Origin: Biomphalaria glabrata
Taxonomy: Eukaryota > Mollusca > Gastropoda > Planorbidae
Length of the DNA: 64,000 nucleotides
Direction of reading: 5' to 3'
Assembly (NCBI RefSeq): GCF_947242115.1
Contig: NC_074723.1
Span: 30,785,543 to 30,849,542, forward strand
In this document: piece after piece, positions 11,579 to 22,829 of the stretch
Layout: each line of letters begins with the position of its first letter
How positions within the stretch are numbered: the stretch's first letter is position 1
Made by a program: the position numbers and the translations under genes
The notes under the pieces: generated by a model
What the model was told of the DNA's origin: nothing
The model's database searches: none
The model's input: the letters and a program-made list of their open reading frames with translations, nothing else

Positions 11579-12993
11579 TTGTTGCCCATGGGCGTAGCCA
11601 GGGGGGGGGGTCTTGGGGTTCAACCCCCCCCCCGAAATGAAATCCCCCTCCCCGCAGGGGGGAGGGACGGAATTAGGTGAATGATTTTTGCTTTCATTTT
11701 GTTTATTTTAGGTGAGATTTTAATACTAAATCATCACTTACCACAGCACAGCCGAGGCAGTTTTGAGTTAAAAACCCTCTATCAGGGGGTTTTGAGATAC
11801 AAATCCCCCTACCAGGGGGTTTTGAGATTTAAAAAACCCCTATCAGGGGGTTTTGAGATACAAATCCCTCTACCAGGGGGCTTTGAGTTTAAAACCCACT
11901 ACAGGGGGTTTTGAATTTTAAACCCCCTACCAGAGGTTTTTGCAGTTAAATCCCCCTCTTCTATAAAACAAAACAAAAAAAATGCAAACAACAATTCCCA
12001 AATTCCAACAGCACAGTTGAGGAAGATTTTGATTTTAAAACCCCCTCCAAAATTTACGATAAACCCCATCTTCAAAATAAAAAAAGCAAATTACACAATC
12101 AAAATTCTATGAGCGTAGCCAAAGGGGTTTTGAGTTTCAACCCCCTAACCCTCCAGTTGGGGTTTGAAGCTAAAAAGTACCTCTTCAATATAAAAAAAAG
12201 CAAATTACACACTATAAAATCTATGAGCGTAGCCAAAGGGGTTTTGAGTGTAAATCTTCCTCCTCCAGATGGCTTTTTCTTTAAAGTTTAAAACCCCTCT
12301 AGATGGTTTTGAGTTTAGAAATTCCCCTACAGAGCGTTTAGAGTTGAAAACCTCTCTCTTTAATATTATTTTAAAGCAAACTATAGTGACCGAATTCTTT
12401 AATCGTAGCTAAATGGGGTTTTGAATTAAAAACAAAACAAAAAACTCCAGAGATTTCTTAGTTTAAAACCCCTCAACAAATGATTTGACGAAAAAACTTT
12501 CCTTCTCGATATAAAATCTAAAGCGAAATACATGCATGTAATTCCAAGAGCGTAGTCAAGAAAGGTTACAAATATCTACCAGTGGCTTGGGCTCCATTAA
12601 TAAAGTGTGAATAGTCTTGTGCCGAAATTAAAAATCATTAAATGTATCTCAACAAAGATGGCTAAGACAGATTTTAGGAATCAGTCATAGAGATCGGGTC
12701 TAAATAAAAGAAATCATATGCCGAACTGGGAGTCGAATCCTTAGTAAGGTTGTGACAGATCGTCGCATAAGGTTTTGCGGGACATGTTCTCACACAAAAT
12801 GAACTACGCAAAATAAGAAACAGCTTGCCGGAAAATGCGCCGAACGGCGCGAGAGGGTCTAAAGTCAGTAAGAATAGCACATTAGGTTTTTGAAATAAAA
12901 CTTTTTAATAGCAAGATAATGCACTGCAGATACCTCAGAATATGCATTTTGTTGGCTTTCAATACCAGAAATAGTGCCCGGCTTCGCCCCGCG

Positions 12994-13020
12994 CTGGGGG
13001 AGCGCTGCGAACTCCCCCAG
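12994..13020. other. GC-rich perfect hairpin inside the hAT-like element
   Basis: CTGGGGGAG and CTCCCCCAG form a perfect 9-bp stem around a 9-nt loop, in an otherwise AT-rich element. Confidence 0.8.
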
Positions 13021-13105
13021 ACCCCCTAGCTAGCATGGGCGGGGAGTCTACAATAAACAATAAACGTCTTTCGTAGGGTCAGAATGTAATAAAGATTAAT
13101 TATGT

Positions 13106-13106
<1 letters not shown>

Positions 13107-13152
<46 letters not shown>
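13107..13152. repeat. AC/AT dinucleotide microsatellite
   Basis: About nine AC units run straight into about fifteen AT units, within the hAT-like element. A G-run block (GGGGGGGGCGGGGGG) follows at 13165-13192. Confidence 0.9.
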
Positions 13153-13157
<5 letters not shown>

Positions 13158-13324
13158 TTCCGAGGGGGGGGGCGGGGGGCGGGGGGCGGGGGGAATCCCC
13201 CCCCCCCCAAAACCCTTCCCGAAAAAAAATCCTGGCTACGCCCATGTTGTTGCCTATTCTATGAACTTTGTGTGATAGCTTTTAAATGGCATTTTAGAAA
13301 TAAAAAAAACTAGCCCCTCAATCC

Positions 13325-13470
13325 AATACAGTAATTCCTGTGAAAGCAAAGTGATTATGAAAATAGAAGGTTTAATAATTATGTATTGATAGTTTTAAAT
13401 CGTGACATACTTCTCTACATAAAATATAAAGGGGACTAATTCAACCAATGCAATCAGATCTGTCTAGTAT
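13325..13470. repeat. FREP-2 3'-flank duplicate block
   Basis: It matches 11345-11510 and 21905-22065. The collinear match continues at 13565-13680 with 22160-22190 and 22556-22610, showing that FREP-1 and FREP-2 flanks are one duplicated segment. Confidence 0.75.
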
Positions 13471-13995
13471 TCTTTCTCTCCCTTACTTGATAAAAATAAT
13501 GTTAATTAACAATTTGGTTAATTATATTTTATTAATTTTGTTTAATTCGATTTAAGAAATAATAATGCAAAAAAAAAACCAAAAAAAACTTGATCTTATT
13601 TTGGATGTGTCGAGAAATAAGAATTTTACCAGACAGACAGACAGACTGAATGTGTTAATGCAAGCTTTGCAACAAGGAAGTTGTTTTTATTCATCATTAA
13701 AACTGACTTGTGTAAATCATTATTATTTAAAAAGGACGACTGCAAACCAAAGATAAAAAAATAAAAAAATAAAATAATATGTTGTATTTGTAAGTTTTTC
13801 AAACATACTAAATCTCTAAATAAATATTTTAAACAGTTTGACATATTTTTGCTCTTTTCTAGACTAATTTAAGAGTTGTACTAATGTAAAAACAGTTTTT
13901 AGTGAAACAATCTCATTATTTATAAGAATATTTGAGTTGTTGTTTCATTTTTACCCTCACTTTTAAAGACTTAAACATTCATCAAAGTGTGAGTT

Positions 13996-14619
13996 TTACT
14001 TTCTTTCTCTCAGTTTCATCTCACTAAATGAAACACTGTTCTCAGGTCCAGTTAAACTATACCAGTGCAATCCTTGGCCTAATGTTTTACTTCCCCATTT
14101 CCCGTTAAGAGAGTAAGGATGACAATTATTGTACCACCAAGCACCTGAATAGTGTTGTGCACAGTTCCAACTCTTCTTGTCATTATCTCTATCAAAAGTA
14201 CTAAAGAGAATGTTTTTATTATAAAATAAGCCATCACCAGCATTTCCTGAATAGTGCCCTATCTCTAGTTTACATTTCTCAGTCTCAATCAATACTTTAA
14301 AGTTTTCGTACTGCTCAAAGTATGTCTTGTTGTTATATTCTAAATCTATTCTAAAATCATATTGTCCAGTAGAAGTTATTTTCATTCCCCAGATAAAATT
14401 CTCCAATGTTGAAATCTCCAAAGCCGTTACGATACTCCTTCCAGCCTCTATAGAAATCTACTTTACCGTTGATTCTTTTCTGAAAGATGATCCATCCACC
14501 GCCGTCTGTCTTGGTGTCACACATGACCTTTAACCCCGATGACAGTATCACAATGATACGAGCTTGAAAACTGTGTACGTGAAGACAGGACGTAGTCGTA
14601 AGTAAAATATTTTTTTCAA
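13996..14619 (-). pseudogene. FREP: FREP-2 fibrinogen-domain exon (frameshifted)
   Basis: The frame runs through [34 protein letters not shown] and [10 protein letters not shown], then an 11-bp deletion (after GAAAATA, near 14376) throws it into another frame that carries [12 protein letters not shown] to the normal end FSEMKLRERK. Cysteines of the two expected disulfides (SC, MCD, NCAQ, NCHP) are all still encoded. Phase and acceptor position match FREP-1 exon 4. Confidence 0.9.
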
Positions 14620-14789
14620 CTGTTTGTTAGAAAGAAAATAGAAAAAATGTAAATTTAGTTAACCCGTTTTCTTAACATATCCTTTACACATAAATAAACA
14701 ATTTTCATACATATACCGATTATGGGCTCGCATTTTCATATAATTTTATTAGATAATTCTAAATGAGCAATCAAATTATGGTCTGCCCT

Positions 14790-14945
14790 TGGTTTCTTAA
14801 TTTCGGGATCTTTGGGCGCCTGCTTCCACCCAACTGTAATAGGAACCTTACATAAGTCGGGGTAAAGTAAAGGCAGTTGGTCGTTGTGTTGGCAACATGC
14901 CAACCGTAGGTAACAGAAACAAATGATATTTAACGTAAACACAGC
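14790..14945 (+). mobile_element. SINE-B fragment
   Basis: In reverse it reads GGCGCCCAAAGATCCCGAAAT and AACACAACGACCAACTGCC, body modules shared with 51642-51916. Confidence 0.65.
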
Positions 14946-15291
14946 AAGATTTGAAAGAAGAACTCTATTTTTTTAAAATTAAATTATGGTCAAGAACTGC
15001 CAATATAAAATCAACTATCGCAAGACGCCATCTACATCTCATAGAGCCTCAATTAATTGTTGCACTCTTTTAAATCGTTTGAGGTTTTTGTAGTCCCTTG
15101 GTGGTCTATTTAACACAATTTGTGAATCACTGTTTTAAAGTTTGATTTAAGAATGCTATCGAAATTTTACTACATATTTAAGCTTTAAGGTATTTGTATG
15201 CATCCAATCCATACCATTGAGGGAAGTACTATTTAGTCAAGTAATTTTGAGCTTTTTAATCGGCGCTATTATGTCGTTGGCTAATGTATAT

Positions 15292-16184
15292 TGTTACGTA
15301 TTTGTGAATCTTCTGGCTAGATGTATTAGTTGGCACACAAATAAAAACACAGCAAAGAACTTGACGACTAAACTTTCAGTTTCATATAACTTTATTGACT
15401 ATTAACTCTAACGATTCGTCAATGTAACATGTAGCGTAGAAGACTGTACAATATCTGTCAGTTTACAGTTAGCTATACTTCGTTGCAATTCATCTCTTCT
15501 CAACTTGCATCGAGCCGTATTCCACAGAACAGACCAACGACACACTTCTCAGTGTCGCTCCAGGTCTCCCTAAGCTAAACCAAGTCGTACTCAAGTCTAC
15601 CGAATCAGAGCCGCACACGTCTTACATCGACTGTATCGACTGTAACGGCTCAAGTCCACTGTAGTTCGCTGTATAGACTTTAACGACAGTAGTCCACTCC
15701 AGTTAACTATACCCTAGTTAACTTGCATCGAGTCGTACACATTTCACTTCCACTAGAACCGCACACGTCTTACATTGTCTGTATCGACTGTCACGGCTCA
15801 CTCACGACTCCATACGACTGACTTTCACATTAACTCTCTGGCTTATATAGAGTCCCTAATCGCTCCTCCAACGTTGCACAAACACTGCTAGTATCCTTTG
15901 AAATAACACGTGAGGAAACGTCACATCCTGTCGTTGTTTATACATGTCGATTCCAGAGAACACCTGCTGCAGTGTCATCTCGCCGAGGTCACTCATAATG
16001 ACCTTTGTCTGTCACTGTTTATTCGTAACAGTGCTCCCTTCTTAGATCTGTTCGTCCTCTGGAATAACACGTGAGGTCACGTCACATCATGTGTTATACG
16101 CATAGATTCCAGAGAACACTGGCTGCTGTGTCATCTCGCTGGGGTCACACGTTGACCTCTACTTGTCACTGTTCATTTGTAACA
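15292..16184 (-). mobile_element. Solo LTR fossil (LTR retrotransposon), 893 bp
   Basis: Ends are TGTTAC and GTAACA, flanked by a 4-bp direct repeat ATAT (15288-15291 and 16185-16188). On the minus strand there is a TATA box (CTATATAAGCC, near 15845) and downstream an AATAAA (near 15385), so the promoter order fits an LTR read on the minus strand. Two related blocks of about 130 bp (15899-16031 and 16059-16184) sit in the upstream part, a duplicated U3-like segment. No internal coding region remains. The family is probably Ty3/Gypsy but not proved. The intact ends suggest moderate age. Confidence 0.8.
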
Positions 16185-16302
16185 ATATTTATGATCCAAG
16201 CTAGATATATTGTCTACAACAAAACATTTAGACCGAGATAAATCAACGTCTTAAAGACACACTTTAACTCGCTAATGTCCAATAAGTGAAGTCCTACATG
16301 CA

Positions 16303-16490
16303 AACATGACTGCCTGGTCGTGCTGTATGCGCGCTGGACTGTCGTTTGATTTTCTCGATGGTCCAGGCTTGATACCCTGTCCGCCCCCATTCCCCGTCGT
16401 CTTGTAAGAGGTTTGAACTAGTATGTAAATTATTAACTCTGAAAGAACATCTGAAACATTTAAAGCATTTTAGAAACATTCATTTAGTCA
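16303..16490 (+). mobile_element. SINE-A copy (tRNA-derived)
   Basis: The tRNA-like head has TGCGCGCTGGACTGTCGTTT, and the body has CCCCGTCGTC, then AACTCTGAAAGAACATC. Other copies are at 19535-19740, 34388-34575 and 49655-49825. Confidence 0.8.
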
Positions 16491-17104
16491 TAAGCTAAAT
16501 CTACTATTTAAAGCATTGCTTGAATGCAAGCTCCTTTTTTCCCTTAATTTTTAATAATTTTGTTGTTAAATATACATTTTGATTTAATTTAAATCTGATC
16601 TCTCTCACTAGTATACACGTAAATGGGCGTGCACGTTCTCCATTGATCTTATGTGGTCTAGTGCAACATTTCTAAAACACTATCGTACCATTGACAATGT
16701 TAAACTCTATGAACTTAAAAGTTTACTACCAGCGAATCTAAATCATAGTTGTAAGTTTCTTTAACTTTCACTTTTTTTGTATTCAATTGCACACGATTGT
16801 TAAATAATAACATATGTAGATGTAGATCAAATCATGTTTATTTTAGCTATCTTAACGTTTTTATAATATAAATAAACGAAATAATTCATTTATATTTAAG
16901 CAACAATTTATAGTTCAAAAGATATATATAAATAGTGATTTTGTGATAAGTAAGACGCCATGCGATTGAAATAATCTTTTTTATTTAATATTTCTCCACG
17001 TTTAAAATAACAAATAAATTATATATCAAACAAAATGTCATTAAACTCTATGTTATCAATTATTTTAAATGTGTTTTTATTTGACTTTAAAATATAAATT
17101 AAAC

Positions 17105-17290
17105 AATTTTAGCTTTAATATAGCGTTACTTTCAAGCTTTATAACATGCTCAGAGCACAGTGGTCCAATCTCATGTGTGGACCTGTGTGGGGAGGGGGTA
17201 TCTGGGAGATGGTATTTCATTCTTGTGTCGAACCTCGAGCCCCCTTCATAGGAGCCAAGACAAGTCAAGTTTAAGCGTACATAGTCTCTC
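17105..17290 (+). repeat. Dispersed repeat C, copy 1
   Basis: It shares GCTTTAATATAGCG-TACTTTCA, AGCATGCTCAGAGC and GGTCCAATCTC with 19350-19535 and, in reverse, 36120-36262. Family unidentified. Confidence 0.75.
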
Positions 17291-17356
17291 GACCTCGCTT
17301 CCTATTATAAAATATAAAATGATATCAAAGTGGAACTATAAAAGTGAATACTCTAC

Positions 17357-18046
17357 CTTCATCCATTTTGTTCTTCAGCTGTGTTAGATCCGTTGAAAAA
17401 TTTGCTACCTCCATCCTGAGATTCTCTTGCAAATTATTTTGTAATTGCTTGTTTGTATCCAAATCTTCTTTAAGCTTAGTAATATTCTCATTTATTTCTT
17501 CTCTCAAGATTTTAATATTTCCTGCATTAGTATTCATGTCTTTTTTAAGCATTGTAATAGTGTTATTTGTATCTACTCTTATGCTCATAATATTTTGTGT
17601 TATAGTATCTATGACTTCTTTTATGGTTGTAATATTTTCTTTATTTAATTGTATTTCTTTTCTAATTGTCTTGATATCTTGATGATGTGTATTCACATCT
17701 TCCTTGAAGTTTTCTATGTTTTGTTTGTTAACTTGAATACTTTCCTTGTCTTCATCAACTTGTGCTATTAATTTCTGTATTACATTCACCAAGTCATTAA
17801 GTGTTGGACTTTGAACTGTAATTGTCAGCATTTCATTGAACTTCTCAGATCTTTCTTCTAAATATTGAACATGAGATTCACAAACATATTTTCCTGAGTC
17901 GGACAATTTTAGATTTGTCCATGTCACTTGAAGATAAGAATCTTTTAGTTTATTCTGATAGATTTCACCTTTAACATTTTTAGAATAGACTTCTTTCATC
18001 GCGGTTACGATAGGTTGACCTTTCTTTGTATATGCAATGACACCAA
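17357..18046 (-). pseudogene. FREP: FREP-2 IgSF2/ICR exon
   Basis: The frame is open for more than 220 codons. It carries the IgSF2 C-terminal half (VTWTNLKLSDSGKYVC), the conserved MLTITVQSPTLNDLV linker, then about 150 residues of coiled coil with N-rich 14-residue periodicity (for example NKQNIENFKEDV). The donor G|GTAGAG is in phase 1, as in FREP-1. The acceptor side reads TTTCTTTTGTCATTGG where FREP-1 has a TTTTTTACAG acceptor, so normal splicing into this exon looks lost. Confidence 0.85.
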
Positions 18047-19320
18047 TGACAAAAGAAATTGCATGCTTTTTATTATTTAATGAAAACAGTGATATTTCGT
18101 ATGGGTGTCTTTGATATTTCTAAAATCTAAATATCTTTAAAATTTTCCTTATTCATTTTTTTTCCATTTTCTTATATTTTTTTTATTTGTTTTGCTTTTG
18201 ATCGTAACCATAATTGTTTTTATCGCTTGATCTTCTAATTCTCTGTAACTAAATAAAAGCCTCGCGCCCTCTTTGAATCTTAATTATTTTCCTATAATTC
18301 ACATTATAGTCTTAAAATTCACGTTTATTAATCATTTAAAAAAAGATACATAAACATGAAATCATAAAATTCCCGAAATTATTTTTATCAGAGATCTTCT
18401 TATTAATTTTATTAGATTTTATTAGAGAATGCACTTAAATATAGAGCCCCTAAATAAAATACACACTATTTCTATGTTTAATATTTTATGCAGACCTAGG
18501 GCCTAGGTCAAATGTAGTAGTGCTAAGGGAGGTAACGGTGTAAAAACATGTCTATAACAAATGTATTTCGAGTAAACTCCTCTTGATATTCAAATAATTT
18601 TTTTTAACGACCGCAGTGATCATTACCCTTTCTGGATATTAATTAAACTATAAAAAGTATGTGTCTTTATTTTTGTTTTATAAAAGACTAACTTTAGTTG
18701 ATAACACCATATAAGAAATAAACTATTCTCTACCAAACAGTTTAGCTATTAAATGTGAAGTGTACTGTATGCATCGCAAACACGAGCTTTCGCCTTTTAG
18801 GGCTCCTTTAACCGCTTCACCAAAAGAAAGACTATTAACAATCTGAAAATGTTAAAGATTTTCATTTATTTTCGTCTTCTCCCAATACCCGACGTATTTA
18901 ATGTATCAAACACAAAGAACAATTGAGATTTAAAAAAAAAAAAAAGACAATGGTTCTTTTAATGAACTCTTAGAGCGATTAAATTGTTCTTAATAACTAA
19001 ATTAAATTAAACACACAAAAAATCATGGTTGAGCGAATGTCTTAATCAACTATACTTTATAACATTCTAATTATATATCTTTAGATCTTGACCTAGAACA
19101 AGATGTGCAAAATGTTCCTATACATTCATTTGTTAAACTCTAATATGACATAAGAGAATTCCTTTTGACCTATATCTCTTTTAAGAATAATATTATCTAT
19201 TTCTCTAGCGGAATTTCAATTTACTTGTAGGCCTTTACTTTGTCAATTATAACAGTTAATCTAGATTTTTTTAAGTGTTTAAGAGAAGCTATCGCAATAT
19301 TCGATACATGTATTGTTAAA
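18047..19320. other. AT-rich DNA upstream of FREP-2 remnants
   Basis: The IgSF1 and signal-peptide exons expected here were searched for by eye and not found. No other gene is visible. Confidence 0.5.
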
Positions 19321-19330
19321 TATATAGGCT

Positions 19331-19535
19331 TTATTATTATTATTATTATTATGGCTTTTATATAGCGCTACTTTCATGCTTATAGCATGCTCAGAGCGCT
19401 TTGGTCCAATCTCTTTTGTGGACCAGTGGTGTGTGTGTGTGTGTGGGGGGGGGTTCTAGAAGTTGGTTTTTCGTGCTGCCTTTAGGCGCTCAGTAAACGC
19501 AACTCTGCCCGAGTCGGGTCTCGATCCACTTCTAC
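19331..19535 (+). repeat. Dispersed repeat C, copy 2, with (ATT)n start
   Basis: An (ATT)n run precedes TGGCTTTTATATAGCGCTAC, then AGCATGCTCAGAGCGCTTTG, a GT run and a G run. The trinucleotide run suggests the tail of a retroposed element read in reverse. Confidence 0.7.
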
Positions 19536-19740
19536 GTAAAAATGTTTGTTTGTAAAATGTTTTACATGTTTTGGATGTTTCTTCAGAGTTGAAGATAATT
19601 ACTTCCTAGTCCAAACCTCCGGCAGGACGACGGGGGATGGGAGCGGGCAGGGTTTGAACCCTGTACCATCGATAAATCTGAACGACAGTCCAGCGCGCAA
19701 ACCGCACGACCAGGTAGCCATAGCGAGGACAAGCCACGCT
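19536..19740 (-). mobile_element. SINE-A copy
   Basis: The reverse strand gives a complete copy: ACCTGGTCGTGCGGTTTGCG, B box GGGTTCAAACCC, CCCCGTCGTCCTGCCGGAGG, TTCAACTCTGAAGAAACATC and the TGTAAAACATTTTACAAAC tail. Confidence 0.85.
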
Positions 19741-20044
19741 TCCCATATATTAATTATATGTAGGATTGTTACATATACATAGTTAATTAATATTAATAAT
19801 ATGTATCATTGTTAGTTTTAAATAAAATGGCTTTATTAATTTTAATAATTAGATTTTTTTTTTAGTTTTACATATAAATACTATTAAAAATATGTATGAT
19901 TGTTAGTTTATTTTTATATCATGTCTTTATTAATATTAATACTATATATGTTTTATATACGGAATAGATTGTCCTTCTTTTAAGGTAGGTTAATTCGTAG
20001 AATCGATACTCTGAATTGTTTTAAGAAAAAGAAATATTATATTT

Positions 20045-20205
20045 TTTTTCAATGAGCGACGATCCTATCATTTTTCTAGACCAGTTGGGAAATGGGAAGG
20101 AGGAGAAATTAGGGAAATTATTATGTAATCTTTTCTTTTAATTCATTTTATAAATACAATAAAAATACTCAAGCCTCCTAAATCCAATACTTCATTGACG
20201 ACCAA
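20045..20205. repeat. FREP-1 3'-flank duplicate block
   Basis: It matches 11517-11578 and then 13254-13330 in the FREP-2 flank, skipping the hAT-like element that later inserted there. Confidence 0.65.
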
Positions 20206-21900
20206 CCTAATTCGACCTGCGGGCCATTTTAATTTCCAATACTTGTGTCGCGGGCCACATGACCGAAAATGTACAAACGAGAAATGAAATTGACCTAAAA
20301 CATTTGCTTAGAAACTTACATTATTTAAGGAAACATTGGAATTTTCATCATTTTCTATGAGTCAAAAATAGCTTCATTACTTTGCTTAAAATGTGATCAC
20401 CTTTTTATAAACACTTGAAGATATTAAGTTGATCTCATCAGCGTTTATTTTGTCTCCCTTAAAATCTTATAACTTCTTAATCTGATCAGTGTGTGCTATG
20501 TCAGGTGTGTTGTCAAACAAACTACAAAGGTCCTTATGGCTCTAGTACCTTTAGAGTCGTTCGCTAAAGCATTTATAAACAGATGTACTTTCAGCTTTGG
20601 GATATATGAATTGTACATTTCCTCATCATATGGAAATTATTCATTCAATAAAGAATCTTGTTAATGTAGTCACAAAATGTCAGATATTCTGCTTGTATAG
20701 AAACAATCTGTGCAATATCTCCTTCCATTGTTTTTCTTCTTTTCATACATCATAGCAACGATTTCATTGTCACTTGTATTTGTAGCCGGATGCTCTTGTT
20801 TTCTAATTCTCCAATCCAAATAATTTCTTCATACGTCTTTTAATATTCAAATTTCGGACTTTATTTTAACCACACATTAAATTCAGTTACACATTTCTAT
20901 TTCATTTCTATACAATAAGTTAAAAACAGTTGACAACAAATAGTAACTGAATCGTCCCTATTAGGAAGCATCAGTACCATTCTTTTGACAACTGGCGTTG
21001 TATAAATTCCTTCTTAATTGATGTGAAATTGACACACGCTAATAAGACAAATCCCCTAAAATAATCAAGTTTATCATTTGACTGGCACATTGTAACATTT
21101 CCTTCATCTTGACTAGAGCTTTTTTTTTACAGAAAATGAAATAAAATTAGTATCTTAAGAAACCTCTTTGGCCACTTATTACGTACTATTGTACAAAATC
21201 TACATTAATTACATATGAGATTTTAATAATAATAATACGTACACTGTACCGTTTACAAACCTTTTTATCAGTTTCAGAACATCGCTAGGAGGTTCTCCCC
21301 AAAATAACGGGAAATATAGCCTTAAGCCTTACGCGTTTGGTTAAAACCCACTGGAGCGCCAGATGGTCGTCAAGATGGTTATGGTTTAATTTTCAAAAAT
21401 TATAGAAACTTTAGAAACATTGAATAGCACAGGTGAAAAATCTTCTACTATATCTGGCTATTTTATAATTTGTGTTGTTACTATTGATAATATTATCAAT
21501 TAAACATTCTATTCTGTTTAACATGTATTCAGTTTACTAATGTATGTTAAAAATTGAGGCAGATAAATCATTTGTATAGTCGATTAATGTCTCAATTTCT
21601 TTCAAGGAGGGAGATGTGATAGTAAGTGTATGTGTTTTGAGTGGCTAGTAGTGCAGTGTGTGTGTGTGCACGTGTATGAAATGACCAGTTGATCTTTATT
21701 GTGCATGGCTGAGTGAACAGCATAGAGTGTGCAAGTCAGGACCGTGTGTAAAAGAGGTCATATTGATAACAAGATGCTGGAGTGTAGAGTCTAATAAAAT
21801 ACCAGTGTTAGCTGAGACTCATGTTGTTATATTGTGACTATTACTGTTAGAACTATTGCTCTGGCGGAAATGGCCCCTGGGACGTATTTTAGGCACCACT
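20206..21900. mobile_element. About 1.7-kb insertion unique to the FREP-1 flank
   Basis: The FREP-2 flank is continuous across this point, so this DNA was gained here (or lost there). Its left part begins near GACCTGCGGGCCATTTTAAT, resembling 28025-28110, a likely hAT-derived remnant. Its right part includes an LTR fossil piece (21604-21850). No intact reading frame. Confidence 0.5.
21604..21850 (+). mobile_element. LTR fossil piece with polypurine tract
   Basis: AAGGAGGGAGA, a polypurine-tract-like motif, is followed by TGTGATAG, the usual start of an LTR. An AATAAAA polyadenylation signal lies near 21795. The far end of the LTR and all coding parts are not recognisable, so this is a broken, old fragment of an LTR element, family uncertain. 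Confidence 0.45.
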
Positions 21901-22187
21901 GACATACACTAATCTATTTGCTAACGAAGTGCTTATGAAAATAGAAAGTTCAATAGTTATCTGATGTTAGTTTTAAACCATAACCTTATTATCTACACAA
22001 AGTATAAAAGAGTTTAATTCAATTAATGCAATCAGATCTGTCTAATACTATTGCTCCCTTTTGTTCGATAAAAATAATCCATCACCAATACTTAATTAAC
22101 TAATCGTCTTTTTTTTGTAATGATTTTTGATGGTTTTTTTTTAGATACAAGAAATAAAAATGCAAAATTTAAACTTGATTCTATTGT

Positions 22188-22555
22188 TGTCAACTTGTTC
22201 CTCCCCCCGACAGACCATTGTTTCCACGAGAACTTTTTGAGTTTTATTTCTGCTTGGAGACGAAGCTGACCTGAGCGAGTGTGTTAGTGTTTGAAGTAAC
22301 GGTATGTCTGATCGCTTATTTTTGGACGGAGGATTGTCTTTTTTGAATCGGGTTTTGTAAATAGTTGTAAGTACATTTGATTAGGAGAACTGTAAAATTA
22401 TTTCTATTACTTGGAGTATTGACTGTTCATAGTGGATTGTGATTCTGCAATTAGTAGGATATCGGCGACCTGACGATCGGTGAGTTAACTTTCTCCAAAG
22501 TCGTAACACTATTTTAAGTGTGGGTGAGAAATAACGTGTACATTTATTTTACCAC
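22188..22555. mobile_element. About 370-bp unclassified insertion in the FREP-1 3' flank
   Basis: The paralogous FREP-2 flank (13590-13640) passes directly from AAACTTGAT to ACAGACAGACTGAATGTGTT, whereas here about 370 bp of GC-richer sequence intervenes (starting near TCAACTTGTTCCTCC). It lacks obvious inverted ends and matches nothing else in the window. Confidence 0.5.
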
Positions 22556-22823
22556 ACAGACAGAATGTGTTGATACAAAGTTGTAAAAAGAAAGTTGTTT
22601 ACTTTAATAATTTCTTAAAACTATCTTGTTTAAATCATCAACATTTAAAAAAGAGAAATTTAAAAACAAAAATATAGTACAATAAAAAAAATGTTGTATT
22701 CTTTAATATTTCCAAACAAACTATATTAAATGTAAATATTTCGACACGTATTAGCTATTATCAAGATAATCTAGTTTTCAGTGAAACAATCTCAGTATTT
22801 AAGAATAATATTTGTTTAGATGC

Positions 22824-22829
22824 TTTATT
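22824..22829 (-). terminator. FREP-1 polyadenylation signal
   Basis: AATAAA lies 47 nt after the FREP-1 stop codon on the minus strand. The same position in FREP-2 reads AATGAA. Confidence 0.7.

Larger units (their letters stand above)
11587..13246. mobile_element. Non-autonomous hAT-like element, 1,660 bp, with 8-bp TSD
   Basis: Perfect 16-bp terminal inverted repeats (CATGGGCGTAGCCAGG at the left, its complement at the right) are flanked by an identical 8-bp duplication, TTGTTGCC (11579-11586 and 13247-13254). The length of the duplication and the terminus style indicate hAT. No transposase frame is present. The inside is built from about 30-40-bp tandem repeats with AGGGGGTTTTGAG (11770-11950) and from modules that start GAGCGTAGCCAAAGGGGTTT (12109, 12221 and a degraded one near 12532), which resemble the terminus itself. 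An AC/AT microsatellite and G runs lie near the right end, as does a GC-rich hairpin. Confidence 0.9.
14620..17356. other. FREP-2 last intron with SINEs and a solo LTR
   Basis: It holds a SINE-B fragment (14790-14945), a solo LTR (15292-16184), a SINE-A copy (16303-16490) and a dispersed repeat C copy (17105-17290). The remaining AT-rich parts show no exon. Confidence 0.6.
13996..18046 (-). pseudogene. FREP: FREP-2: decayed tandem FREP duplicate
   Basis: Two exons of a FREP remain: the IgSF2/ICR exon (17357 to about 18046) and the fibrinogen exon (13996-14619). The first encodes YSKNVKGEIYQ, the Ig stretch SDSGKYVCESH and a long 14-residue-periodic coiled coil ending KMDEG at a GTAGAG donor. 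The second has an acceptor after TTTCTAACAAACAG and the expected [14 protein letters not shown] and FDRDNDK motifs. Signs of death: an 11-bp deletion relative to FREP-1 just after GNEN shifts the fibrinogen frame; the ICR acceptor AG homologous to FREP-1 is gone; no IgSF1 or signal-peptide exon was found up to FREP-1; and the polyadenylation signal position reads AATGAA instead of AATAAA. Each piece alone retains long open frames, so decay is fairly recent. It lies head-to-tail behind FREP-1. Confidence 0.85.

Noticed and set aside
3188-18046. FREP-3 IgSF1 exon as the missing IgSF1 of FREP-2
   Set aside because: On the minus strand it lies downstream of the FREP-2 fibrinogen exon, so it cannot supply the 5' part of that gene without a rearrangement.
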